Part shown: positions 8,654 through 17,468 of the stretch, in pieces
How the letters are laid out: each line of letters opens with the position of its first letter
How positions within the stretch are numbered: the stretch's first letter is position 1
Source: Bacteroidales bacterium
GTDB taxonomy: Bacteria > Bacteroidota > Bacteroidia > Bacteroidales > F082
Reading direction: 5' to 3'
DNA length: 46,913 nt
NCBI GenBank assembly: GCA_017428285.1
Contig: JAFRRE010000138.1
Coordinates: forward strand, 1 to 46,913
Notes under the pieces: model-generated
The model's database searches: none
Told to the model about the DNA's origin: nothing
Seen by the model: only the letters and a program-made list of their open reading frames with translations
Translations under genes and position numbers: made by a program

Positions 8654-8661
8654 TAGTTTTG
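8654..8661 (+). promoter_or_regulatory. -7 box TAGTTTTG before the T9SS protein gene
   Basis: Matches TAnnTTTG; TTGACA at 8630-8635 lies 18 nt upstream. The start ATG is 27 nt downstream at 8689. Confidence 0.5.
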
Positions 8662-8688
8662 CCGAAAAATTTCTAAAAGCTAACGAAT

Positions 8689-10194
8689 ATGAAAACGACA
8701 AAACAATTCATGATGCTTTGCTGCCTGATGGTTATGGCGGCGACGAGTTACGGACAGCAATGGGAAACCGTTTTGCCGGATAGCGTTTCTATCAGTGGCG
8801 GTTTCGTTAACGAGGATAACACGATTGAACTCGTTGGTTGTTCAGGTAATGACGGCGCCTATTTCAAAGTATTTGAAGACAGACAATGTGAAACAACCAC
8901 ATTTCCTGCGCCAGATGGGAAACAACTAGTTTTGCAAACCATAACCCCATTGGACAATGGAGGTTATTTTGTTTCGGGACGGATTATGAACAATCGTCCA
9001 AATGATTCGGGCGAACTTAAAATCATAATTCTCGATGACGACTTGAATGTGGTGAAAGAACAAACCCTACAAGTGGCAGAAGGTTTTTTGGGTCTCACAG
9101 ATGGTGCCGCCGTCATTGACGACGACGGTACCATCGTCCTGTTGAAAACGGCAAGGAGGGAAATGCCCAATTATCAAGGTGGCTACGAGTCAAGAGGGGT
9201 GTTGTTCCGCTTCACCCAATCAGGAGACAGCCTGAATTGTCGGTATCTGTTGGCCGACCCGCCGGACCCGATTTGCTATATACATCAAATCCAATACCAA
9301 AAGCTCATAAACGACCCATATAGCGACCAAATCATTGCGGTGTGTGCGGGACAAGGTGGGTTACAGTCCTTGCTCTATTTCAATTACGACTTCAATCTGA
9401 CGAATGACTTTTTTATCGACGACATATCTCTTTCGGAATTAGACCCAGGCAAGTATGTGAGTAACCCATATGTTGGATGTTGGTATAATGCCAATGAAAT
9501 GCTGCTTGTTGCAGACCAAAGGGATCCAGATCACAATGTTAATCATCCTCATTTGCTTATCGGAAAAATGAACCGAGAGGGAAAAGTCATCGAAAAAACC
9601 GAAATCAATAAAACAGACACCCTGTTTTACGCCTATGGAGGAACGGCATACGCGAATGACAGCACCGTCTATGTCTCCACAAGATGCCATACGGAGAGTT
9701 GGTTTCCCCCGTATTATCCGTGCGTCTATCTTGTGAATACAGGGTTGGAAATCCTTGGAAAGGTTGAACTATGGGACAAACTGGACTACCATCCTCGGGT
9801 CGTATTTCCTACCAGCGACGGTGGGTGTGTGTTCTGCATCAAAGGCGACTCATGGTGGGTTGAACCCACAGTAAAGATTATCCGTTTTTCACGAGAAGAC
9901 TTCAATCCCATTCCATGCAGTGTGAAGGAAGTGCCGCAAGAAGCGATAAAGGCTTTGGCCTATCCCAATCCTGCCAAGGATGAGTTGAACATCGATATTC
10001 CGGGCTTGCCGGCGCACGACGAGCACCGCATACAGCTTATCGATGCCTTGGGACATATTTGCATGGATCGCATTATCCGGGGCGAGGGGAATGTGCTCTC
10101 GGTGGGGGTTGCCAACCTCCCCGCCGGAATGTACACCTACCAAATCTATAACGATAAGAAAACGCTTTCCTCGGGAAAGTTTGTAAAAGAATAA
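8689..10194 (+). CDS. T9SS-exported protein of unknown function
   Basis: A 501-residue protein with signal peptide (to about SYGQQ, residue 24), a long beta-rich middle region with repeated Asp/Gly turns suggesting a propeller, and a C-terminal type A sorting domain from about residue 420 (AYPNPAKDELNI ... IQLIDALGHI ... LPAGMYTYQI ... GKFVKE). Such domains direct export by the type 9 system and anchoring at the surface, with removal of the domain. The T9SS machinery itself is not in this window. It is followed 12 nt later by the LRR protein, so they may form an operon. Confidence 0.75.
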   Translation: MKTTKQFMMLCCLMVMAATSYGQQWETVLPDSVSISGGFVNEDNTIELVGCSGNDGAYFKVFEDRQCETTTFPAPDGKQLVLQTITPLDNGGYFVSGRIMNNRPNDSGELKIIILDDDLNVVKEQTLQVAEGFLGLTDGAAVIDDDGTIVLLKTARREMPNYQGGYESRGVLFRFTQSGDSLNCRYLLADPPDPICYIHQIQYQKLINDPYSDQIIAVCAGQGGLQSLLYFNYDFNLTNDFFIDDISLSELDPGKYVSNPYVGCWYNANEMLLVADQRDPDHNVNHPHLLIGKMNREGKVIEKTEINKTDTLFYAYGGTAYANDSTVYVSTRCHTESWFPPYYPCVYLVNTGLEILGKVELWDKLDYHPRVVFPTSDGGCVFCIKGDSWWVEPTVKIIRFSREDFNPIPCSVKEVPQEAIKALAYPNPAKDELNIDIPGLPAHDEHRIQLIDALGHICMDRIIRGEGNVLSVGVANLPAGMYTYQIYNDKKTLSSGKFVKE

Positions 10195-10206
10195 AAAAGA
10201 ACCATC

Positions 10207-10926
10207 ATGAAAAAAACAACCATCATCTTCTTTCTCGCCGCTTTGATGCTCTTCGGCGGCAACGCCCAAGCACAGGGCAAGAAGAAAATCCGTATCACCT
10301 ACCGTAGTGCCAAACGCCTGGTGGATAAAATCGAGGCTAATCCCAATGCCGAGACACTCTACCTTTTCCGCAACGGCCTCGACTCGCTGCCCGAGGAGAT
10401 TGGCCAACTGAAACACCTCAAAAAACTGGTGGTCAGTTCCAACCGCCTCACCTACATCCCGCCAGTCATCGGCGAACTCACCGAACTGGAATATATCTCC
10501 TTCAAGCATAACGACATCAAGGCGCTGCCGCCAGAGATAGGCCAACTCAAAAACCTGAAACACTTGGAACTGGACTACAACGACCTACAGACCTTGCCCA
10601 ACGAACTGTGCGAATTGAAGAACCTGAATTATCTCTCTGTCACGCACAACGCGCTACATCACTTGCCGAATGACATCGGGAAATTGGAGTCGTTGGAGTT
10701 TTTCTACATCGGCACCAACCTGCTGCAGGAGCTGCCCGTCGGGCTGGCCCAACTCACGGAGTTGGTGGAACTGAATGTGGCAGGTAGTGGCGGCATGCTC
10801 GTCATCCCCAACCTACGCAACTGCCAACGTCTTGAAAGGCTTTACATCGACAACACCACATTGTTCGATGCCTCCTTCAATCCTCGGACCATTTCGAGGT
10901 TGGAGATTTATATGGTGGGGGGATAA
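10207..10926 (+). CDS. secreted leucine-rich-repeat protein
   Basis: A 239-residue protein with signal peptide MKKTTIIFFLAALMLFGGNAQAQ, then about seven LRR units of 23 residues (pattern LP.EIGQLKHLKKLVVSSNRL) at residues about 45-215. The repeats are of the plain bacterial type, with LPxxIGxL motifs. LRR folds mediate protein binding; the partner is unknown. No sorting domain, so it is probably periplasmic or released. It ends 9 nt before the broken lipoprotein frame. Confidence 0.75.
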   Translation: MKKTTIIFFLAALMLFGGNAQAQGKKKIRITYRSAKRLVDKIEANPNAETLYLFRNGLDSLPEEIGQLKHLKKLVVSSNRLTYIPPVIGELTELEYISFKHNDIKALPPEIGQLKNLKHLELDYNDLQTLPNELCELKNLNYLSVTHNALHHLPNDIGKLESLEFFYIGTNLLQELPVGLAQLTELVELNVAGSGGMLVIPNLRNCQRLERLYIDNTTLFDASFNPRTISRLEIYMVGG

Positions 10927-10934
10927 AGTAAAAT

Positions 10935-11129
10935 GTAAACCTACTTGCACTTCTTTTGCTGGCGGGATGCCAGCAAAATGACCAAAAGGAGCCTGCCAAA
11001 ATCCCTATCCAAAGCGGTAAGGAGCCTGCCGACAGCCTGAAAAAGGACTCGGTGGAGGCCTTCGATGAGCGGATGATGCGGTGGAGGGTGCTGCATGGCG
11101 GGATGAGCAGGTGGGAGAGCGATAAGTGA
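10935..11129 (+). pseudogene. small lipoprotein with a lost start codon
   Basis: An open frame of 64 codons encodes VNLLALLLLAGC (a clear lipobox) followed by a polar tail (QQNDQKEPAKIP...) and ends at TGA 11127. No start codon lies in frame: the frame is closed by TAA at 10929 and the first codon is GTA. An ATG at 10933 sits in the neighbouring frame and runs straight into TAA, so one base added or lost between the ATG and the lipobox would explain it. Either a degenerated gene or a sequence error. It follows the LRR gene closely. Confidence 0.5.
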
Positions 11130-11230
11130 AATGTTGTAATCAGGAATTGCAACGTGTTGTAAAACAACGAAGTGGTTTTGCAAATGTTTGTAATGGCCTT
11201 TGAACTTGAAAAAACAGCAAAAAATTGCTA

Positions 11231-11238
11231 TACTTTTG
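11231..11238 (+). promoter_or_regulatory. -7 box TACTTTTG before lipoprotein gene
   Basis: Matches TAnnTTTG; leaves a leader of roughly 40 nt before ATG 11286. Confidence 0.5.
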
Positions 11239-11285
11239 CATTATGAATTCAAATCAAATTATCAATACCTAAAATTAAAGTTATT

Positions 11286-11786
11286 ATGAACAACAGAAAA
11301 TTCAGATTCGGAACGCTGCTGGTGTTTTTGGCGGCGATGACTTTCGCCCTTCCTTGCTTGACTTCGTGCGAGTATTTTGTAGATGTCTATTTTAACGTCG
11401 AAAACCCCACCAATGACACCATTGATTTTATAGGGTGGCAAGGTACTGGGGTGGTCAATATGACAACACCATACACCAATCGGCCAGATCAGGAATGGGA
11501 GCAAACCATGGATCATGTAACAGTAAGTCTTGCGGGCAGTATGGGCGGTCCTTCAGTCGCCATTTCAGTAGAGCAGGCTTTCGCCAGTTTGTGCAATGAC
11601 TACGACAGCGTGAAACTGACCCGCCGTTCAGATGGTGCCTCCACCATCACCTACCGCCATGATGAGAACGCTACGGATGCACAACGCTATTTCTTCACCC
11701 GCGAAGCGTGGAGTTGCACCCCCGAAGGCGAGACGGAAAAAGACAGGACTTACACCCTTATTCTGAAGGAGGAGATGTTTAGATAA
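11286..11786 (+). CDS. lipoprotein of unknown function
   Basis: A 166-residue protein with a lipobox (CLTSC, Cys28) after a hydrophobic leader. The mature part is beta-rich and begins YFVDVYFNVENPTNDTIDF, which suggests an immunoglobulin-like or small beta-sandwich fold. No family recognised. It has its own promoter and is followed 29 nt later by the interrupted T9SS gene, probably in the same transcript. Confidence 0.6.
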   Translation: MNNRKFRFGTLLVFLAAMTFALPCLTSCEYFVDVYFNVENPTNDTIDFIGWQGTGVVNMTTPYTNRPDQEWEQTMDHVTVSLAGSMGGPSVAISVEQAFASLCNDYDSVKLTRRSDGASTITYRHDENATDAQRYFFTREAWSCTPEGETEKDRTYTLILKEEMFR

Positions 11787-11815
11787 ACTGATAACATTAA
11801 ATAATGATAACAACA

Positions 11816-13186
11816 ATGAGAAAAATAGTATTATTTGTAGTTTCCATGTGCTGCATGGTTTCGGCCTCTGCATAAAATTTCAATAAGGAGCCTAAAGTTC
11901 GGAGGTCATTGGAAGAAACCCTCCAGATGGTAGAGAAAATGAATCGCCACGAGAATGTTTATACCACGGAATTGGACAGCGTTACGATGTACGGTAGTGA
12001 CAATATGAAAGTTATTCTCGATTACGATGCGCATTCCAACTGTACTGGGATTGCCATATATTACCTCGATGACGAATGGGAGATGGAATTTGCCTTCGAA
12101 TATGGTTATGATGACCGGAACCGGCTGACCTACGTGATTGACTATGATAGCGAGGAAAAAGAAGAATACATCTATAATGCGCAGGACCTTGTGGAAGAAA
12201 TCTACCGCTCCAACTATCAAGCCAACGGAACTTGGCGTTTCTATTTGAAAAACGTCCTGGCTTATGATGAAGACAACAATATGACACTTTCCATGGGCTA
12301 TTCTTATGTGGAAGGTGAATGGGTTGAGTCGGGCAAACAGACATGGGACTACGAGGATGGTCTGCTTCAATCGAACACTACCTACTATATCAATGAGAAC
12401 AGCGAATGGGTTGGCGACAGGAGAATAGAATACCACTATGACGGCGATGGCCTTTGCACGGAGATGATTGAAAGCTATTGGTCGGAGGCTTGGTATAATG
12501 AGAGCAAAACCGTTTATCATTATGATGCCCAACAGCTCTGTTATGAAAAGATTGAGTACGATTACGGGGAAGAATGGCATGAATTGTACAAAAACAGCTA
12601 TGAATATGACGCTGCGGGGAATCTTCACATCGAGATTTCCTATTTTCATCAATCGGGCACTCAGGACTGGACTTACCGCAATAAGTATGAGTATTTGTAC
12701 GATGAAGACAACAACTGCACCGACTATTACGAATACTTCTACTATGTTTATGACGAGACATGGGAGCTGGAAGAAGTGTATCACATAGCATACGGAACAC
12801 TTGGAATTGAATACATCTCTGGCCTTTCGTTATTGTGGGACTTGTTTGAGTTTTCATTCCCGGTTTCCAACAAGGTGGATCAACTCATCATGGACGAGGA
12901 TGGCGACTATTTCTATCTTGATTTCCATTACTCATCGACTGATGGAATCGAGGAACAAAACGGAAATATGCTGACGCTTTGGCCTAATCCGGCTATGGAT
13001 AGGGTTGTTGTTGATGGAATTGAAGCCGCTGAAGTGTGCGTTTATAATGCCGTTGGGCAGATGGTGAAGACTGTGCGAAACACGAATGAAATCCCAGTTT
13101 CAGACTTGTCACAAGGGGTTTACCTGTTGCGGATTAGGGATGCAAATGGTGTTTCGCAAACAGAACGCATTACGGTAATAAGATAA
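11816..13186 (+). pseudogene. T9SS-exported YD/DUF3836-like repeat protein interrupted by a stop after the signal peptide
   Basis: ATG 11816 opens a signal peptide (MRKIVLFVVSMCCMVSASA), then TAA at 11873-11875, then the same frame continues NFNKEPKVRRSLEETLQ to 13186. The residue replaced by the stop sits exactly where a mature Gln after an AxA cleavage site would be expected; CAA to TAA is the simplest change. The rest has tandem repeats of the type YEYDAAGN....Y.......W (about residues 60-330) and a type A sorting domain at the end (LWPNPAMDRVVVDGI...QGVYLLRI). Without the signal peptide the remaining ORF (from TTG 11909) could not be exported, so the gene is probably inactive unless the stop is an error. 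Confidence 0.7.
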
Positions 13187-13216
13187 GCCACAGAGAAGGC
13201 CTTCGATGAGCAAAAA

Positions 13217-14314
13217 CTATTTCTTCAGCGCCTCCTCAGCCTGTTTCACCGTGCCACGCTCACCATTGATGAAGGCGATGACAAAAGCATCCTTAAAGCC
13301 TAAATCGCGCACTTCGTTCTGTCGAGTCAAGGCTTCGGCTTTGGTCAGAAAACGTCCTGAAATGTAGCGATAAGCGCCGTTGTATTCGTAGACTTCCACT
13401 TCTTTCACCCCTTTAAATGCCTTGTCTGTAACGGGCACTTTCTTGTTCAAGGTGGAGAACTGAACCGAAAAATAGGTGTCTCCAACGACTGAAGAAGGCT
13501 TTTCATCACTGGTCTCAGGCTTGCTGGAAACATGGTTCTCGGCTTCAAATTCCCGCTTGTACTCTTCAAAGGCGCGGTACAAAGCCAAAGCCATTTGCGT
13601 TTGTCCTTTTTCGGAATTGAGGAACTGTTCCTCTTTTGTATTGTTGATAAAGCCTAATTCCACGAGGATGCTCGGCATGGAAGTTTTCCAAAGCACCAGA
13701 AAACCAGCCTGTTGCACGCCTCGGTCGTTACGACCTTTGCTGGCAAACTGTTTTTGCACCTTGCCTGCCAAATCGAGGCTTTGGCTTTGGTAGAGGCTTT
13801 GTGAGAGCGAGAAGAGGATATAGGCTTCGGTGCTGTTGGGATCGAAGTTGTCGTAAGCATCAGTGTTGTCTTCCAATAGGATGGCCGCATTTTCCTTCTT
13901 AGCCACGGCAAGGTTTTTCTCGTTTTTCGATTCACCCATCACGAAAGTCTCTGCGCCGGAGGCCGAGTTGGGTGTCTCAGTCGAATTGCAGTGAATCGAG
14001 ATGAACACATCGGCATTGTTGCGATTGGCAATGGCGGCACGTTCGCTCAGTTCGACGAACTTATCCTTTTTTCGCGTGTAGATTACTTTCACATCGGGAA
14101 GGTTTTCCTCGATATATGCTCCAAACTTGAGCGCGACAGCCAAATTGAGCGTCTTTTCGTTGGTCACCTTGCCCAAGGCTCCCGTGTCCTTGCCGCCATG
14201 ACCCGCGTCGATGACGATGGTTTGTATCTTTTCACCCTTTTGGGCGAAGGACAATAAAGGCATCAGAAAAAGCAGGGCTAAAACACCAAATCGCGAAATC
14301 TTTCGTTCTATCAT
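13217..14314 (-). CDS. N-acetylmuramoyl-L-alanine amidase (Amidase_3)
   Basis: A 365-residue protein with signal peptide (to SFAQ, about residue 24). The Amidase_3 domain (about 30-250) shows the zinc-site signatures VIDAGHGGKDTGA, the catalytic-region SIHCNS and the late VELGFINN. It cleaves the amide bond between muramic acid and the stem peptide in the periplasm during septum splitting or recycling. The C-terminal 90 residues (SVQFSTLNKKVPV...YRYISGRFLTKAEA) look like a SPOR-type domain that binds denuded glycan. It is transcribed divergently from lptD, with crossing promoters. Confidence 0.88.
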   Translation of the reverse strand: MIERKISRFGVLALLFLMPLLSFAQKGEKIQTIVIDAGHGGKDTGALGKVTNEKTLNLAVALKFGAYIEENLPDVKVIYTRKKDKFVELSERAAIANRNNADVFISIHCNSTETPNSASGAETFVMGESKNEKNLAVAKKENAAILLEDNTDAYDNFDPNSTEAYILFSLSQSLYQSQSLDLAGKVQKQFASKGRNDRGVQQAGFLVLWKTSMPSILVELGFINNTKEEQFLNSEKGQTQMALALYRAFEEYKREFEAENHVSSKPETSDEKPSSVVGDTYFSVQFSTLNKKVPVTDKAFKGVKEVEVYEYNGAYRYISGRFLTKAEALTRQNEVRDLGFKDAFVIAFINGERGTVKQAEEALKK

Positions 14315-14347
14315 ACTGAGTTTGTTTATTTATGCGCGAAGAAAAAC

Positions 14348-14355
14348 TATCTTTG
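14348..14355 (+). promoter_or_regulatory. -7 box TATCTTTG for lptD
   Basis: Matches TAnnTTTG. It excludes ORF starts inside the amidase gene. It lies upstream of, and crosses, the divergent box on the minus strand at 14374-14381. Confidence 0.5.
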
Positions 14356-14373
14356 CAGCGGATTTCTACCGTA

Positions 14374-14381
14374 CAAAAGTA
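14374..14381 (-). promoter_or_regulatory. -7 box TACTTTTG for the amidase gene
   Basis: Reads CAAAAGTA on the plus strand. The minus-strand transcript from here would run through the lptD promoter, so the two promoters could interfere. Confidence 0.45.
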
Positions 14382-14393
14382 ATCGTTTTCACG

Positions 14394-17276
14394 TTGACAG
14401 AACGCACGGCACATAAGAATTTTTTTCATCTGGCGGCCTTTTCTTTGCTCACCGCCATGGTTGTGTTGTTTTATGGGTGTAAGCAATTGTCTCATACTGA
14501 GAAAGATAAATACACAATCAAGCCTCCAACGGTAGACAGCACGGTTGTCGTTCAAGAACGCATCACAGACACGATTACGATAACGCTGGATAGCATCGCT
14601 GCGTTGGACACAATTCCTGTTTTGGACACGGTTCATTCATTGGATTCCATTGCGGTTTCTGAATCGGATTCGATTAATGTAGAGACGCAAAATTTTGCGT
14701 CTCTACAAGATTCGATTAATACCGATTCCTTGAAAAAGGTAAAACCTCAGCACATTGAGCCGCGACGTTCGGAGTCGGCCATCGAGACAAAGGTGATTTG
14801 CTCGGCAGTGGATTCATCGTACCGCGACATGAACAAGAAGAAAATCTACTATTTCGGTCAGGCCGAAGCCAAATACGATGACATCATTTTGACAGCGGCA
14901 TGCCTGGAATTCGACCTTGAAACAAGCACTTGCCGTGCTTACGGTGTTGCCGATTCGTTAGGTAAGCTGCAAGGGCGGCCTGTCTTTACGCAAGGGGAAA
15001 GCACTTTTGAGGCCGTGGAAATGCTATACAACTTCAAGACAAAAAAAGGTATCATCACCAAGGTTTGGACTGAAGAGAACGATGGCTATTTGCATGGTGA
15101 GCGCATCAAGCGTATGGATGACAACACCATCAACATCCGTTCGGGAGGCTACACTACCTGCGACCTTAAGGAGGATCCGCACTACCAGTTCAAGTTCACC
15201 AAAGCCAAGGTCATCCCAGATGATAAGATTGTCACGGGTCCGATTTATTTGACCATTTCCGACATCCCGTTGCCCTTGGCGCTGCCTTTCGCCATCATTC
15301 CCAACACGAAAGGCAAGAAGTCGGGCCTTATCATACCCACCTATGGTGAATCGGCCAATAGAGGTTTCTATTTGGAAAACGGCGGCTATTATTGGGCCAT
15401 CAACGACTATTACGACTTGCAGGTTTTGGGCGACATCTACACACGAGGTTCATGGGGCATCAAGCCGACATTCCGTTACAACAAGCGCTACCGTTTCAAT
15501 GGCTCGATGGCTTTGGGCTTCGCCGTCAACAAGATAGGTACGAAAGGAGCAGCTGACTATCAGGAAAGCACCGATTTTAAGATTCAGTGGACGCATAAGC
15601 AAGATCCCAAAGCTCATCCGAGACGCAATTTTTCGGCCAACGTCAACATTGTGAGCTCCAACTTCAATAAATACAATGCCCAAACCACCACCGATCAGCT
15701 GAGCAACACTTTCAATTCGAGTATTTCCTACCAAACGAATTTTGCTGGTAAGGTCTATCTTACATTGAATGGAAGCCATAGTCAGAACACACTGACGCGG
15801 CAAGTGACAGCCTCTTTACCTGAGCTTACTTTGTCTGTCAACACGTTTTATCCTCTGAAAAATGTGGGCAAAGCGGGCAAAAAGCGTTGGTACCAAAGCT
15901 TGAGCATGGGCTATACATTGAATGGAAAAGCTTACATCAATGATGTGGACACGGTGCTTTTCCATAACATCACCGATGACTTCGGCGGTTGGGCGAGGGA
16001 GATGCTTCGCGACCATGTGCAGACGGGTATTTCGCACAGGATGCCCATCAATGCCACTATTAAACTCTTTAAGCATTTTTCGTGGACCAATTCGCTGACA
16101 TTGAACGACTATATGTATTTCAAGCGCATTGAACGTCAATGGATTAACGACAGTGACTCGACAGGACATCTGCAAACTGACACTATCCATGGTTTCCGTA
16201 ATCTGGTGGACTTCAATGCAAGTTCCAACCTGACCACCAAAATCTATGGTATGGTGAACTTTGCCCAAGGTCCCATCCGCGCCATTCGCCACGTCTTCAC
16301 GCCAACCATCGGTTTTACCTACCGTCCCAACTTCGGCGACCCGAAATGGGGTGTATATGGTTCCTATGTCGACGGCAATGGCAAAGAGCAGGTTTACAAT
16401 AAGTTCAGTAATGCGCTTTATGGTACGCCATCGCAAACGCAACAAGGGCTGTTGACCTATAATTTTAATAACAACTTAGAAATCAAGGTGCCGTCGAGTT
16501 CCGACACCATCACGGGGGTGAAAAAAATACCCATTTTGGAATCGTTCAGCATCTCGGGCAATTACGACCTGACCAAGGACTCGGTCAACTTTTCTCCTAT
16601 CTCGATTAGTGGGCGCACCACATTGTTCAAGAAGTTGGGTATCAACTACAGCAGTTCATGGGATCCCTACGCCGCCGACTCGATGGGGCATCGCATCAAT
16701 CGTTTTGAGATTACTGACAATGGGAGGTTGTTCCGAAAGACGGGTTCATCTTGGCGTTTCAGTTTGAATTATAGCTTCAACCAAAACGACCTCAAGAAGC
16801 TGCAAGGCAAGAAAGGTAGCCGGGAATTGCGTGATGAAATCAACGAAAATGCCAGAAAATCAGGTAATTTTGATCCAGATGAATTGAACGAAATCTTGGG
16901 TAATCCCAATGCCTACATTGACTGGACCACGCCTTGGTCGCTCTCTGTGAGCTACAACCTGACCTACACGACATCGATTGCATACGCTGCCTTTATGGGC
17001 ATTGCCACCAACACCCATGTGCATACTATCGGCCTCAACGGCGATATCAGCATTACGCCCAAGTGGAAGGTGACGTTCTCGACGGGTTGGGACTTTGTCA
17101 ACAACAAGCTTTCCTATACTAACCTCAGCGTTTACCGCGACCTGCACTGCTGGGAGATGCGCTTCAACTGGATTCCTATCGGCAGCTACAAGAGCTGGAA
17201 TTTCACCATCAATGTGAAAGCCCAGGCCTTGAAGGACTTGAAGTATGAGAAGAAGAAGGATTATCGTGATAATTAG
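14394..17276 (+). CDS. lptD: LptD-like LPS-assembly outer-membrane protein
   Basis: About 960 residues from TTG 14394, the first plausible start after the promoter; ATG 14457 is an alternative. Hydrophobic leader to about residue 30, a low-complexity Ser/Asp linker, an OstA-like domain (about 140-260: YYFGQAEAKYDDIILTA, GIITKVWTEENDGYLHGE), then a large beta-barrel (about 300-960) with the ATP-independent translocon signature IPNTKGKKSGLIIPTYGES. It places lipopolysaccharide in the outer membrane with LptE. A perfect 28-bp palindrome (14679-14706) is inserted in the linker and adds VETQNFASLQ without breaking the frame. The gene is usually essential, so the insertion must be tolerated. Confidence 0.85.
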   Translation: MTERTAHKNFFHLAAFSLLTAMVVLFYGCKQLSHTEKDKYTIKPPTVDSTVVVQERITDTITITLDSIAALDTIPVLDTVHSLDSIAVSESDSINVETQNFASLQDSINTDSLKKVKPQHIEPRRSESAIETKVICSAVDSSYRDMNKKKIYYFGQAEAKYDDIILTAACLEFDLETSTCRAYGVADSLGKLQGRPVFTQGESTFEAVEMLYNFKTKKGIITKVWTEENDGYLHGERIKRMDDNTINIRSGGYTTCDLKEDPHYQFKFTKAKVIPDDKIVTGPIYLTISDIPLPLALPFAIIPNTKGKKSGLIIPTYGESANRGFYLENGGYYWAINDYYDLQVLGDIYTRGSWGIKPTFRYNKRYRFNGSMALGFAVNKIGTKGAADYQESTDFKIQWTHKQDPKAHPRRNFSANVNIVSSNFNKYNAQTTTDQLSNTFNSSISYQTNFAGKVYLTLNGSHSQNTLTRQVTASLPELTLSVNTFYPLKNVGKAGKKRWYQSLSMGYTLNGKAYINDVDTVLFHNITDDFGGWAREMLRDHVQTGISHRMPINATIKLFKHFSWTNSLTLNDYMYFKRIERQWINDSDSTGHLQTDTIHGFRNLVDFNASSNLTTKIYGMVNFAQGPIRAIRHVFTPTIGFTYRPNFGDPKWGVYGSYVDGNGKEQVYNKFSNALYGTPSQTQQGLLTYNFNNNLEIKVPSSSDTITGVKKIPILESFSISGNYDLTKDSVNFSPISISGRTTLFKKLGINYSSSWDPYAADSMGHRINRFEITDNGRLFRKTGSSWRFSLNYSFNQNDLKKLQGKKGSRELRDEINENARKSGNFDPDELNEILGNPNAYIDWTTPWSLSVSYNLTYTTSIAYAAFMGIATNTHVHTIGLNGDISITPKWKVTFSTGWDFVNNKLSYTNLSVYRDLHCWEMRFNWIPIGSYKSWNFTINVKAQALKDLKYEKKKDYRDN
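14679..14706 (+). repeat. palindromic element, family A, perfect 28-bp copy inside lptD
   Basis: GTAGAGACGCAAAA followed by its exact reverse complement. In frame as VETQNFASLQ. Confidence 0.85.
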
Positions 17277-17425
17277 TTGAGAGTTTAGAGTTTAGAGTTT
17301 AGAGTTGAGAGTTTAGAGTTTAGAGTCAGTTTAGAGTTGAGAGTTTAGAGTCAGTTGAAAGATGAGAGTTTAGGGTTGACACTTCGCGTCATTCAGCATT
17401 CAGCATTCCGCATTCATAATTAATT
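17277..17425 (+). repeat. tandem heptamer array (gagttta) and cattcag repeats
   Basis: From 17277 to about 17380 the sequence is a degenerate array of gagttta / gagttga units, followed by three copies of cattcagcattc-type repeats to 17415. No coding capacity. It lies between lptD and the promoter of the thioredoxin gene. Slippage-prone; array length may vary between isolates. Confidence 0.8.
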
Positions 17426-17427
17426 CT

Positions 17428-17435
17428 TATCTTTG
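17428..17435 (+). promoter_or_regulatory. -7 box TATCTTTG before the thioredoxin-T9SS gene
   Basis: Matches TAnnTTTG; it sits directly after the repeat array and 33 nt before ATG 17469. Confidence 0.55.
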
Positions 17436-17468
17436 CATCGGAATAACAACAAATTAATACCATTCATT

